A DNA stretch of 64,000 bases from Parietichytrium sp. I65-24A (GCA_012862575.1 BLSF01000077.1:72390-136389), one strand, 5' to 3'. Positions 30,297 through 43,916 are shown, counted from the first letter of the stretch. Notes: generated by a model from the sequence alone, not told the origin. Numbers and translations are program-made.

Positions 30297-33200
30297 GCTG
30301 AACAGGCTCTTGGCGTATTGGCATAGAGGAGAATTGGGGGGACGACTGCTAGCTGTTAATTAATAAATTGTATTAAATCATGCATCGTAATAGCGCTCCC
30401 TCCCCTCGGGAGATTTTCTTTCGCCTCCTCTTCCTCTTCCTCCTCCTCCTTCTTACCTCCTCTCCTTCCTTTCCTCCTTCTATAACGAAAGATAAATCCC
30501 GCGAGCTCTTCTCTTTGGAGCGGTGATGATCGTGATGAACATGATGATGTTGATGATGATGATGCATGCATGCTCTAGTAGTGAGATGCGGCGCGCTAGC
30601 ACCCGCGCCTCGCCAAGTCCTTCCTCGGTGCGGCGTGTCACCGTCTCAGTAATCCGGGCGGAGGGGGGAGGAGGAAGGAGGAGGAAGGAGGAGGGAATCT
30701 TCTACTGTTGCACTCTTCGGCAGTAGCTTTGAAAGCTACAGAGATGGAGGATGAAGAGGGGTGCAACCGAGAGAGGAAAGGACTAGATCGCTGTGAGGAG
30801 GAGGCCCAGAGAGGGGCGAGCACTGCATGTGTGGGTTCCTTCTTTCTCCCCGCTTTTCTCTCTGGAAGTTTCGCCGATTCGAGGAAATTATTTTTCGATC
30901 AATTCATTTTGTTTGTTTTTATTTATTTACAGTTTCTCGAGGCTCTCTCATCTTCCCACGTTCTTCTTTCCTCCTTCTTTGCGCAGGTTTCAGAGGTGTT
31001 CATTGGAGAAAAAGATTCTTCCGGTCTTTCGGACCAGCTAGTTTCCCCGGTTTCCCCGCTTAGTACCCGCAAGTATCCAGTAGTGTTGACTCTCCGGTCC
31101 ACTTCAACAATTCGATGAAAAGACCAGAGTCGGGAAAACCGAGACTGTGTGACGCGAGTCATCGAAGATTGACAGAGAAATTTCTCTTACTTTAGATCAG
31201 ACTTCAGATTTTTTCCAAACACTAATTTCTCTCTCTCTCTTTCTTTCCTGCATCGATCGATAAGAGCCTCGGTCGCATGCACTTCATATCATGAACTCGT
31301 GTAAAATTAAACCAGCGATTTCGGATGTAGAACTGTGCAGTTGCTGAGATCAAAGAGCTTGCGCCTCTTTTATTCTTCCACAGAGTCGGAGCTGCCAAAG
31401 AGTAAACTTACTAAACTTACGACGAGTTTAGAGAAGAGGTGTACCCAGCATAGCAGCCGCGTAAGTATGCGCTGCGGCGGGTCATCGTCACACTGTGTCT
31501 TATGGCCGCAACTATCGGCGCATCTATCATCGCCGCCGTGTCATGGTAGTCATGGTGGCACCATCGCCGTCATCGCCATTGCGACTGGGTGAGAGTGACG
31601 ATGGCAGACTGACTGACTCACTGACTGACTGTACTGGTATTGTGTGTTCCATAAATAATATGTTCATTTTGGATGTCCGTGGAAGAATTGTTTGACAGTC
31701 AAAGTGGTCATTCTTGATCTCGAGCAATCAAAATTCAGCCAAGTCAGAATTCAGATAAATGTTTATTGAGTTTCGGAGTCTGTGTGCATCTGTGTGCAGA
31801 GCTTTCTTGAGGAGTGGAAATGGAATTGGTGATGGAGATGAGAAAAGATTGCGAGCGATCATCATCATCATCGATTGGTGACGAGCGAAGGGGAGGGCGG
31901 TTGGAGAGGGTCAAAGCTGTTGAACTTGGCAAGGCGCAGCCGCCTCGCGCGCGCGCTTTGCTTTGGCATGTGCGATCGCAGCCGCTAGCTAGATTTGGTG
32001 GCTTGTGATTTTTCTCATAGCCAAGCTGAAGCTTGAAGAGCTGTACGTGAGAGAGAGCTGGACGTTGAAACATTGCGCGCTGCGGCCATTCGGCGCTGGG
32101 TCATACCTGGCTGGCTGGCTGGCTGGCTTCCTTCAACTGGTCGATCCGCTCGACGGTAAAAGTTCAAGATTCATTTGATCGATCATTTTTTCTTTCGGTC
32201 TCATTCGTGAACGAATGAGTGCATGAACATGCATGAACGCAGGAACGCGCAAGATGGGTCGATGCGCTGGGGTCCGCCGCGCCGTGTCATATTGCGATGC
32301 GTGCCACAATGGGCCATCCAGCGAGACACAGCCAGAGTAGCCAAGTAGATGCGTTGCTGAGGGGCAGCCAGCGAATTCTGGCGTTCAGTCCTCCACTGTC
32401 AGTCCGATATTTTGGCCTGGTTCTACTCTCCTCATAGCTCGTGACTCCTGGCTCCTGGCTGTTGCTGGCGTCCTCGCTCTCCACTGTCCACTGTCCACTG
32501 TTCACTCTCAAGCGACACTGCACCAAGCGGTTTCGCAATTCAGGAGTTGGCGCAGTCTTGCTGTTCGTCTCCTTTGCTTGCTTGATCTTGCTTGCCTTTC
32601 TCCGTTCGCTCTCATTTGACTTGAATGATTTTTCAATCAATCGATACAATCGATTCCAGTTTGATTGTTGAGTTAATTTGATTTTAATTTCATTAGTGAA
32701 CAAAGATCAGAATTCAGAATTCAGAATTCAGAAGTGAATGCTTTTCAGAATACAGAAGCTACACAGCAGCTCGCTCTTTCCGCTTCAATAATAATTTATT
32801 TATATAAACGTACGCGTTGCGCAACAACTATGGAGCCCCGAGTCCTCAGTGTCGCAAGCTAGAGCCTTTTCTAGAGGTGATAATTGAGATCATGGGTTGA
32901 TAATTAAGACGTAAAAGGTGAAATAAATTTGATGCACTCTGAAAAACAACTCAAACTTGGGAAACTAACGAGGAGAGTTGCGAGTGTTGCGAGAACGAGA
33001 TTTGACTTGACTAACTTATACGTATTATTACCTATCACTGTGCATACCTTCCGGCGCACGTTTTTTTTCCATCTGCATCTCTGGTGCATTCCGGTGCGCT
33101 CCACTCTCACTCTCACTCACACTTACATTGATTCTTTTTAATCTGCTGACCGCTATTGATTCAGATCTACTACACTCTACGTTCTAGACTCAACAACTCA

Positions 33201-36200
33201 ACAAAGCTTTAGCTCTCACTGGAACGAGACTGGAGTTTGATTTATCATTCACGGTTGCCTTTCTAACTACTAGCTAGTCAGTGACTGTGAGGCAAAGTGC
33301 AACTTGTGAGGAATTATGCCGCGTTTTTTTTCCCTGGTTTCACATTTCACATTTTTGCTCTGGCGATGATGCTCGTCACTTGTCGCACGATGCCTTAGCG
33401 TTTTACCCAGATGGCGCATAACCCTCGAAGGACAATGCCTGCCCTTCTTTCTCCCCGTGCCGCACATCCTTTTTTTAGAAATCCAGGTAGATGAGCTACT
33501 AGGAGGCAACGAGCGGTGGACGATCCACTTAATGTTTATGATAGACAGACTCTTATACGGAGGAGGAAGAACTGGGCCGCAGGGACGACACGCACAAGAT
33601 GACATCATCTAAAGTTGACGATAAATCAAAATCACATGAATGACGTGATGGGCCTGGGTGCTAAGGAATCAGAGCTGACCCTATTGCGGCTAGAGAATAG
33701 GAAAGTGCTTGATTGGGAGAGTACTTGAACCACTTGTGAGGAGAGTAAAATTGCAGTGAAAACTGCTCGCATCGTAACTTTTATGCCATTCTGGCACAAG
33801 AGCACCCAAAAAAAAAAAAAAAGAAGAACCAAAAGCTCTTCACACTCACAGTACCTACACCTCTTATCACATAAAACTGAGTAGAATTTAGAGAAATCAG
33901 ATTAACTTTCCTAAAGATGTGTCCGACTTCTTCTCACTTCTCACTACTTCCGCCTCCTTCCTCCTCCCGCTCGCTGGACAGCTCCTGGCGTCACTCCACA
34001 GCGATCTCAACAGAGAAACCCCGAGAGGGGCAAAAGTTAAAGCAGGTATACATCTTGGCTACTTAGGCTGCTCTACGTCACGTTTAGGCATTTATTGAAT
34101 TTTATAAATTTTCATTCAGCTGTTCAACTGAACAGTTGAAACTACAGTCCCATTTTCTTCTTTCGTTCAGGAGGAAAAAAAGAAAGTAAAAAAGACGTCA
34201 TTGCTTTCCCTCCTCTGTCTGCACTGCTCCAGCGAAAGTAGGCCGTTGGGGGACTAGCAGGCATCTTACCATTCCATTAAGAGTCGGGAGGAGACCTGTG
34301 AAACGATTGGCGAGGTTTTGGCGATGGGAAGTTTGGGCAGTTGCTACAGTCTGGCTATCCAGATGGGTAGTGTGCGGGACCTTGGATTTATCTTGGATCA
34401 TCTTTGATCCGTCCTTTCTTCTCACAGTGTCAGTCAACATTTACTGACAGAAGACTGCATCATGTCAATGAAAACAATTGTTTCACTATGTTTCACTTAC
34501 TTTTCGAACTCATCAGCCCGAATGAGTGAATGCAGTTCAGAAAACAGAGAAATATTTGCGGAAAAAATCGGTTTGAGCTGGAAGTGCTGGAAGAGGGGAT
34601 GGGAATGAGAGACGATGGAGGTGTGCTGCGGACCACGTCCGAATCCCGAGCAAGAGATTTGGTTTCTCACATCTATAACTCACAAGGCACGGCTCATCGA
34701 TGAGAACTTGTATCCTTTTAAATGAGACAATCCATTTCACGGCAAAGTCGATCGACGTTTTGGGCAAAAGCTTTTGTACGTGCAAAAGCAACAACAATAA
34801 AAACAAAAGACAAGGAAAGTTGAGGTGAAATTGGCTGAGCTGAGCTGAGGCCTACGCTTTTTAACGGTTCATGTCTCCTGTTCTCAGTCAGTGTACTACT
34901 CGAGCATCATGTCAATTAAACTACCGCAAACGCGTGCAGCTTTGGGGAGGTAAAACTAACAGCCGCAGAATACACCGGTACTTTTTCAAATGCAAAAAGC
35001 TTCCGGAATTCGGAAGATAACGCTCTCTCTCTTTCTCTCTCTGTTGTGCTACTTGTGTCGATCGAAACTTCATTCGCAGTCGATCGCCATCGATATCATG
35101 TCGATGGTCACGCTCCTGACGGCGAGCAAGTGTGAAAAGGTCAGGCGCGTGTGCCCGCACTCAACTTTTGAAGGGAAAGAGCTCGAGCCTTCAGCCACTT
35201 CAGCCGCAGTTTCCGCGTTCTCGCGGGCACTTCCGGTAAGCCAGCCATGCACAGAAGCCACGTGTGCGTGTGCAAGTTGGAAGCTTGTGATATATGCCGT
35301 TGTCTTTATTGTTGTTGATCATCAATCAAGATCAATCGTCAATGTAAAACAAAGCAAAGTGCGCAGTGAAAAGGCTCGGAGCAAGAGATGAAAGATGATG
35401 AAGAGAGCTTATGGCAGATCGAATTCGCACAATCCATCGGTCACCTGAGCGAAGGAAGGAAAAGCTGTAGTGCCGGTAGGCAACGGCGCAATTTTCAGAA
35501 GCAACGAAACTAAAAGTTTGGCTGACAGGAAAGCAGGATTCAGTGACCTCTAAAGCTGGACTTGTAATCCACAGTATCTTGCGGGCATTGTGAAATGTGT
35601 AATATGAAATGCGATTGACCATCTCTTTCCTCCCCCTTCGTCGCAGCCATCCATTTCAGACCCTGCCTCTGCTCCCTTTTTAGACCGTGCCACTGCTCGT
35701 ATTCTCTACGCATATCCATGAGACCCGAGAAAGTTCCCATCGCGCCATCAGCTCACGATCGAATGCGTTTGATCCCTCGTTTTTTCTTACTTCTTCTTTT
35801 TTTCATCAAGATCTTGATCAAGAGACCTCTGATGTAAGTAATAAGATTCTCCCTCGCATTTTTTTTCTGCAAGGTGTCATTTGTCTTGAGGCGTTAAATG
35901 CTGAATTCTGAAAAGTGCTGTTTTAATTGAAGAGCGTTGCAGAGCGCTTGTTCAATGAAAATGACAATGTAGAGCGTTGTTCATGAAGAGCTTTGAAGAG
36001 CTACGATCTCTCTCGGAGTTACCTTTTACCGGGTCGCAATGATCCAAAAATATTAAATGCATTCATTCGCTCTCTCACAAAGACGCTCGTGATGAGTCCT
36101 CCATCCACCAAGTCAATTCACCTGCGAAAATGAGAGGCGGGAAAATCGATTGGATACTAGATTGTATAACCTTCACTTACCGAAACTGACAGTAGTAGAA

Positions 36201-36470
36201 AGAAAGAAAGAAAGAAATCGTTTGAGCCACACTTGCTCACGCGATGGTGCACATTCCACTCTCACTGAATACTCTAACCACCCCCTACACACTTGCTGGC
36301 GTTTTCCCACGCAACATGCCAGGTGTTAGGAATATGTGGTAGAACAAGTGTAGAGAAACGTGTTGGCGTTTTGGCGACGATCTTTTCAGAATTGACAGGT
36401 TTCTGGTACTTTGGTGTTATTCAATGCTTAGCAGAGGCTATGCGGGGAAAAGGTTCCGAGGAAGGAGAAG

Positions 36471-36498
36471 AGAAAGAAAGAAAGAAAGAAAGAAAGAA
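36471..36498. repeat. GAAA microsatellite
   Basis: About seven uninterrupted GAAA units; a related shorter run lies at 36195-36215 and another near 36584-36604. Confidence 0.85.
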
Positions 36499-39400
36499 GA
36501 GGAACAAGAAATTTCTTCACCATGCTCACACGACAGTCCACTGTATCCAATGGATGCGTTTCCTGTCGGAGAAGGGAAAAAAAGAAAGAGAGAAAGAAAG
36601 AAAGACACAAGTTACTGGAAGGGATGTTGTTGGAGGGTGGAAAGGACTGAAAGAGCTTGGAAGCTGTGAAATGGATTTTCTCATAAGCTTAGCTCTTCTG
36701 CTGGCTTCATGAGATGATGCGAATTCCAACACTCCGATGAGCGAAGGTTTTCTCTCGTCAACAATCTTGTCCAAATGAACATGAACATGATCATGATCAT
36801 AGAGACAAACGACTGCAAATGAAAAGACTTTGCCGCACTCTTCAATGATGAGAAGACCGACTGTGAGCGCTTTTCAGGGTGGGAGCGGAGCACAGTGAAA
36901 GAGGCGAAGAAAAAGAAAGAAATGCGAAGAAGCGGGGTCAAAGAAACCCACGGTGTGCGCATTAGTCCTCGCGTCGAAGAGAGTAGAGTATCCATCGATT
37001 GCGACTGCAGGTCCATCGTCCTGATTGGAGAATCATAGTTCACGCTCCAGCTTACCCAATAAAAACATTATGTTCAAAGCGAAAATCGACTGCGAGTGTT
37101 TGTGCAGAACTCAGAAGATGCAAAGCGCAGCGCGGCTCAGTACACAGCTCTTCGGTCTTCTAAAGTTTACCTGGGTCCTTCGTCTGACTAGCGTGTGTGT
37201 TTGTGTGACGCGTCGGCTGTGGCTTCTGGCTTGGGCTGGTGTGCACCTGCTCTCAAACTTCTCAGACCCAGACTCTGTTTAAGTTTGCGTCACACAACTC
37301 ACACAAGTCACAGAGCAACGGAACCTAGCGAGTTGACCTATTTCAGCAGCGTTCAGAAGACACTCTCATCAACATTAATAATAATAATCTTGATCGATAA
37401 CCGAGTTCAGACATCAGACATCCAGTAAAATGATGGAAAGAAGAAATTCAAAGTCCAGAAATCACAAGTCAAGCATGTTCAGACGACTGAAATCCTTGTT
37501 GCTAACAATCGCTCGCTTGCTCGCCCGCTCCGCCAAACGGGCTACTGAGCGCGGCTTTGCGACTTTGCGAGTTCCGAAGCGGCTATCTGCGCCGCGCCTC
37601 TCTCCACGTGCAACGCTGACAGTCCACACGTCACGTCGAACGAACCTGAGTGCCGGCTCTGGCGCCCTCTTTTCAGCAGCGTATTTATTAGTCAGCCGCT
37701 GCTCACCCAAGTTCTCCTGATCCCCAAAGAGCTAGAGCTTACGCACTCGGGACTCAGCCCGGCTGATCTCGAGCGAGGGATGTGGCGCGCAAAGCGTGTG
37801 CATCTCGCGCGGTTTATTGCGCTCATTCCTATTCCTTGCACGGTTTTGGATGCGAAGTTTTCGCAGATTGGTGAGAACAATAGAGAAAATGATTTACAGT
37901 TGAACGAAAGGCAAGTAGCGAGTTATGCACACGCGCACGCGCTCATGCTGGCAGCAGTCTAAGCTCCGCGTCGGGTTGGTCGAGTAAAGTGTTACACTTC
38001 ACAGGGCAGAATGAGCTCGCTCGAACGAACTTGGAATGAGCCAGGGTGAACTGCGAGCTGCACACTCTCTCCGTTTCTCAAATAGTTTTCGTTCATTTTT
38101 CATTTTTCATTTTTCAGAACAGGCTAACTGTTCAACTGTTCATGTTCATTGAAAAGCAAGTTGACAATCGACTGTGAAATTTATTTGCTCACGTGCAACC
38201 ACGCACGGCTGCAAAGTATAGTTGAATTGCATTCCTGAGTAGGAAATTTCCTGTGCGCGAAAGATCGTCCAAGATCCTTCGAACTTCAAAACTTTACTTC
38301 GAAATCCTTCCACAAAAGTGGCACCGGAATTCCGAAATAATTCACTAATTCATTATCCTGCTCGGAATTTTACTGGTGTACGTACTACACAAGCACCTGT
38401 GGGGTATCGACGCAATCAACTTCCCAAAGGCGCTCTTTTAAATCAACAAAAAAAGGTGAAAAAAAAGAAAATGAGCAGCGGAGCATGAGATCTTGTGAGA
38501 AGTTTTCATCTCCGACCTCCTTACGAGTAAAGCCAAACTGTTTGGAGAGTTAGCGTGTGGATTAGCAGTCTAGTAGCAGTCTGGCTGATAGGCTGATGTG
38601 AGGGAGTGCGAGCTCTTTCTCTCTCTCTCTCCCTCTCTCTTTTTCTCTCTCTGGTCCTTTACCCACAAATTGTGGTAATTCTTTCTCAGAAAAGGTGAAT
38701 TATGCCGGAACTCGGTGGTTTCATTGTTTTCCCGTCTCTGGCGAGATCCTGGAAAAAGGTAGAGAATTTGGAGGATGACGACCCCTCACTTATCACCCAA
38801 ATTCCAGAGGAGAAGGAAAAAAGAAAGAATTGACCTTTGAGGGTTCCTCCGAGTGAGGAAAAGACAATCTTTGAAAGCAAGGAGTCCGAACTTTCCCCGA
38901 CTTAGTTGAAGTGGACAGAATCTGCTGAACTTGCCCACTCTCCCTATAAGAGCATTCTATTTCCCCGAGAGGAGAAGCTGATGGGAGGCCGGGAGGAGGA
39001 TGAACTCCCAACCATCAGTGGACTGTGCGGGAGTCCGGAAAAAAGCAGAAACCACCAGTTTCAGATCTTCGTTAGGACTCCGGCAATTTCACTACCCGAT
39101 ACGATAAGATCGACCTGCGTGAGCTGGGGTCAGAGTGTGGCGCAACACCGGCTATTGACTGGCTAGTGAGCACATTTCGACCATAGCATCAATTACTATC
39201 TCTTTAGCGTTTCGGTTTCGAGGTAATTCTTTTGTGGATATTTCTTCTTGCGCTTACGAGCAGATACCTTCTCACACATTGAATGAAATCAAAAGCTCAA
39301 GTGGAAAAACGTTTTTTATGAGCGAAAGAAATGCTTGATGCCAGCTTCGCACACTCATAAATTTATAGAATTCAGAAGGCTCAGCACCCTCCTTTTTCCT

Positions 39401-40797
39401 CACAAAGTTTCCCCCACTCTTCTCGCAGATCGGGTCCTTAGGTCCTTTCCACTAGTATCGATAGCGCAAATGGTGTGCACCGTCACGAGTTAGCGGAGCC
39501 CAGTAGCAGCCCGTTACGGCGCAGTTGGAACCGAGGTAGAACCGACGTTTGATTTTCCGGTTCTTCACTGACTGTGAATTTTCTTCGCCCAGCAAGAGGA
39601 CGGAATGAAACATGATGAAGGGGCTCCCGTAGCGCCTCTTATATAATAAGGTAGCTCGCACACTTTCGAGTCAACAGAACGAGCTGACTTTTCGTTTCAG
39701 ATGAAAAGCTCCAAGATGTTGGAAATGTCTTTTCGCCATTGCCGCGTCAGACGACTGGCCCTACCGCTCAGGTAACACTTTGTTTAGTACCCTGCGACCG
39801 CCCAGAATACGCCTTCTGGTACTCCTATTACGCGGTATAGGCTCTAGCATAATGCGTTTCTTCTTCCTCCCAGCTTGAACTGCTCGGGCTCGTCACACTT
39901 GTCTTAGCACTCGCTCCCTCCAGTGGATCTCGGCGGTAAGGTAGACAGAACTATACCATCGTCTAAGGAGACTGATAAGGTTAATTATTGTTTAGCGTAG
40001 AAAAGCAGGAGGGAGGAGGCAAGAGAAAGGCCAGCAAGGAGAAGGAAGGAGCCCGAAACGCCAGGTAGCTCATAGAAATGGCGCGTGCAGTGTATAGTGT
40101 AAACCGTAGAACACATCTGGCGTTTGGAACCATCGTCAGAGTGGCGCGTCAGTGGCGGCTGTGGGCCCTCTTAAGTATCGTCTAAAGCAAACGCCTATGC
40201 CAGCGATGAGCAGGCTGCTCGGAGCGCAGGGAGTAGTGACGTCAGCACATTGAGTTGCTGTGGCGTTTGACGTCATGGCTGAAACCACCAGTGATGCGTC
40301 ATTCCTCGGATCATTTGGAGACATTGGATCTTTTGGATTCTTTTTCTCTCTCTCTCTCTTTCTGTCGCTCCTTCCTTTCTTCCGTTCCTCTTCAAATTTT
40401 CATTTCTTCTTCCATTCAATTCATTTCTTTTTTCCCCGTATCTTTTGAGCTTGTAGAAACCAGAGAAAGGCGGGACTCAACGTCACCTCGAAACATGAAA
40501 ACACGAAAATAAAAAATTATTAAAAATCAATTTTGGAAAACCTTTCTCACTCTCTTCTCCCTCTTTTCATCCATCCCGGTAGGGCTCCTCACCCGAAACA
40601 CTAGCCTCCCCGCGATTTCTGCAACTGCTGCAAGTACAAGGACTGTCAGCCAGGCTGTGTTCGTTCGCCGCAGAAGAAGGAAGATTCTAAAATTAAAAAC
40701 AAACAAACAAATTTACTTGCCGGTACTGGGTACTCAGTACTCGAGTACTCAAGTAACTAAAAACTGACAGGGAATGGACAGAACAACTAAGATATAC

Positions 40798-40854
40798 CCT
40801 CCCAGTCCTCCCAGTCCTCCCAGTCCTCCCAGTCCTCCCAGTCCTCCCAGTCTC
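40798..40854. repeat. 9-bp minisatellite (CCTCCCAGT)
   Basis: Six perfect units in tandem on the plus strand, ending in a truncated unit. No coding frame uses it. Confidence 0.9.
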
Positions 40855-43363
40855 CGAACGAACAGCAGCTTGCAGTTTTTACATTGACATGTGAATGTGA
40901 ATTTACGATTGATTAAAATAACGCCAACTTGTCCTTTGCGGCCGCATCTCCTTCAGAGGAAAGGTTGAGGGCCGCGTGAGGGGAAAGGTCGACACTGGCG
41001 TTTTTTGGACCAGTATTTCCAGCGCCCCGAAAGCCTCGAATTTAGAAGGGGAATTTGTTGAGTTTTAGATTCGTGTGCTCTAAAAACAGTACCCTAGGTT
41101 TGAGTGTCACGGTGTGTCATGGCAAGTTGTTGACCCGACACTTGACACTTGGCACATAGGACGAGCAGCAGCCCTTTTCTTCCATCGCCTTTGATTGATT
41201 GGTTGATATTGAAAGTGACAAAGCATTTTACAATTTTATCAGTACTGGCACTATGCAAATCGGCAAAAAGACGAAGCCAAAGGCGGACAAGCAGTGAGAT
41301 AGTGCTGTGATGTGCTGTGTGCTGATGAAATGGCCTTACATTACGCAACACACGCTCCATCGACTAGGTCAGATCCGGTTGGAAGTAGAGAGCACTTGTT
41401 AGGTTTCGTGTGACTGTGACTTGACTGTCATTCTGTTTTTCTCCTGGATTAGAGGTTCAGGGGTATTTCAGAGTTTCAGAAACTTCGAAAGGTAGAATTT
41501 AGAATGTAGAATTCAGTACAGTAGAGAAGATTTCACTGCTCTCATTTCTCTGAGCAGAATTACAAAACAAGGACATGGCGCCACATGCGTATTTTCACGT
41601 ACTCCATGGCAAACCGCCCCTGACGGCATGCCATCCGGAGTATGACGCACTTGCCAATGCACAGTGCAATGATCAATGATTGCCACAGTTGGAACGGACA
41701 GGGACTCAGACCATGTACAATGACAAGGTTGACAAGGTTCGCGTTTGCATCGTTTTCGACACGCACGTTTCGACAGAGCGAATGCAAGTCCATCATCGAA
41801 AAAAGTCGAATTCCGAAGAGCGAAATGCTTCAAAGGCCTTTCGCACCTTGCGCAGTCACAGTCAAGTCGCGATGCAAGCTTGTGGGTGCATCCACTGCTT
41901 CTCCTTGCGGCAACCGCGATCCTCGTCTCCAAACAAACCGTGGTCTGGGATGTCTGGGAGTGCAAGATTGCGGGGGTGTGCGCCCCGTTTGAACTTACTG
42001 GCAACTCCAACGGGTTCGGCTCGTACGGGAGAGCGGCTGAGAACTCACAACAAGAGCCTGAGATTGGACCTGACGCCCTGAAACAACGGCAATGCGAGCC
42101 TTGCAGTGGTACGCAATGGTACGAGTGCTGTTCGCAGAGCGCCAGGTCCGACTCTTGTTTGTAATGGTGGACTGTCGGTCAAACTTGGCTGGCGTGAAAC
42201 TGGAGCCACGTTCGAGTGTCGATGGAACGATTTATTGCATTTTGAGCGCTGCAATTCAAAACCAACTGAAACGAATGGATGCTCGGGTGCAATGCAAAAT
42301 GGATTCTTCTTCTTTTTCTTTTTCTTCTTCTGTTTAATGTCAATCTGGATAAAATAGAATTAATCGAAAACTTAGATGGTCTAGTAGCTAGAGTTTACTT
42401 AAAAAGTAGGCGACAAGTTGCTCGGAAACTGTGAGAAGCTGATTTCACATGTGACAAGCGAGCGATCAGTGCAACTTGCAATTTTTTTTTTCTTTTTAAC
42501 GCTTCTCCAACTTGCAATTTTCATTTTTTCTTTTTAACGCTTCTCGTCGATGTTTTGACTTTGAGTTTGGCGGACGAACAGTGACGCGCCGGGCGCAACC
42601 AATTTCCCTTCTAATGTCATAATTCCTGAATCTCTGAATTCCTGAATTCCTGAATTCCGAAATTTGACTTTTGCCGATAAATTACTTCTTTCTAATTTTA
42701 CAGTCTTCTGTTCTTCTCAAGTTACAGCTCAGCTTCCGAACAGCTGGGGCCGCGCAATCTCGCCGAACAGTCAATCTGCTCAGCTCACAGGCCAAGCGAG
42801 TCAAGTGAGTCAAGTGGATCCATTTCTTCTTGCCGTTTGCTCTTTCTGCGGCGGGTCTAAATCTAGTGGCAGGGCCCGTCCCCTTTCGTTTCTCAAGTTT
42901 TCACATTTCTCGTCCGGATGTACTCAGTACTTACGAGCGCCAGGGAAGGAGGAAGAACGTGAAGAGCGATGTATTTGATGTATTGGCAACGCAACAAGTT
43001 GGGACGGAAACTGCTCGTCCGCGACGGCGCGCAGCAGAGTTGGAAGAAGCTTTTCGAGGTTTCTCCGTCTTTTTAATGTGGGTGTGTGTGGATGAAAACG
43101 ATGGTGCTGGCTCGCAGTGCTACAATGCACCACCGGTGCAACATTGTTGAAGAAGAAATTTCTCAATGCTCTGAAAACTCTGAAGCGCTTTTTTCTGTTC
43201 ACTTTTGCAACTTTGGCTGTCATTCCGCTCTTCTGATTTTCTTTCGCTACTTTCACGAAGTGGAAAGAAAAAAGGAAAACATGTTCAAAAAACCCTTCAA
43301 AAGAAAAGTTTCATGTGTCCATTCTATCTTGCGCCCCCCGCAAAAAGTTCACAATGAAGGGAG

Positions 43364-43370
43364 TATATAA
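43364..43370 (+). promoter_or_regulatory. TATA-like box of 5S rRNA gene 1
   Basis: TATATAA at -33 to -27 from the mature 5S start. The second 5S gene has TTTATAA at the same distance (43962-43968), and the intervening 26 bp (ATGTGCGCTGACTTAGCC and on) are the same in both, so the spacing looks functional. Confidence 0.7.
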
Positions 43371-43396
43371 TGTGCGCTGACTTAGCCATCTGCCGT

Positions 43397-43514
43397 AAGC
43401 TCGGCCACCCTTCATGTCGTGCACCGGAACTCATCCGAACTCCGAAGTTAAGCCATGACAGGCTAGGTCAGTACTACCGTAGGGGACTAGGTGGGAAGCC
43501 CTGGTACCGAGCTT
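43397..43514 (+). rRNA. 5S ribosomal RNA, copy 1
   Basis: 118 nt. The internal element GAAGTTAAGC sits at nt 48-57, the same place as GAAGCTAAGC in standard eukaryotic 5S numbering. Helix I pairs AAGCTCGG with CCGAGCTT, and helix II pairs TGTCGTG with CATGACA. The gene is followed immediately by a T run, the RNA polymerase III stop signal. The promoter is partly internal, with a TATA-like box upstream. A second copy follows 481 bp downstream. Confidence 0.95.
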
Positions 43515-43545
43515 TTTGTCGCAATTTTTTTTGGAGATTATTTTG

Positions 43546-43916
43546 TATCTCCATGGAGGTTTTGGCCCTGAAGCTGAACGCTTCTTTGACTTCGTCAAGG
43601 ATGAACTCAAACATCGTGGTCGCGTAAATCCTGCCTTAGAAATCTCCTATATGAAACAAACGGTTGCATGCGTTCACATCAAGGCTTCCGTTGACGGCAT
43701 CATCAAAGGCGCCAAAAAGATTGCACAGCGGTGCAAAGGCTCCATGTGGGCCACTCCTGCTGATGGTTACACCCGCGAGCTGGATCTTTTCACTGACGTC
43801 CACACTTTGCCTACGGGCTTGCACATGCCGGCTGCGCCACTTGTGCTTGTTTAAAGGGCTCGTAGACCCGTTTCTCTATAGATTAATTTTTTTTAAGCAA
43901 GTTTTCGTCTCTTTTG
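43546..43916 (+). mobile_element. 371-bp insertion with a coding-like fragment in the 5S spacer
   Basis: Comparison with the second 5S unit shows a filled site here and an empty one there: the spacer reads ATTATTTTG directly followed by AGTCTG at 44143-44157, whereas here the two halves are separated and flanked by a 5-bp TTTTG repeat (43541-43545 and 43912-43916). Inside, 43546-43854 encodes YLHGGFGPEAERFFDFVKDE and about 80 more residues in one open frame to a stop, with coding-like composition. I do not recognise it firmly; the C-terminal end of a retroelement polyprotein, such as a 5'-truncated LINE, is a guess. Loss from unit 2 rather than gain in unit 1 is the alternative, but the short direct repeat favours gain. 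Confidence 0.45.

Larger units (their letters stand above)
29379..43396. other. About 14 kb without a convincing gene
   Basis: I find no ATG-initiated frame with a recognisable domain on either strand. The stretch is dense in simple repeats: CTTT runs (30126-30150), a GTGA run (about 30261-30296), GGAGGA purine tracts (30660-30700), GGCT repeats (32108-32130), CAGAATT words (about 32709-32735), GAAA runs (36195-36215 and 36471-36498), CT tracts (38610-38655) and a 9-bp CCTCCCAGT array (40798-40854). Two exon-like or coding-like stretches (39874-39935 and about 41745-42164) are too weak to call. It may hold untranslated RNA genes, fast-evolving genes with many introns, or simply repeats. Confidence 0.55.

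Noticed and set aside
43516-43854. Independent host gene in the 5S spacer
   Set aside because: The frame begins within the 5S downstream flank and lies in an insertion absent from the sister unit; treated as an inserted fragment.
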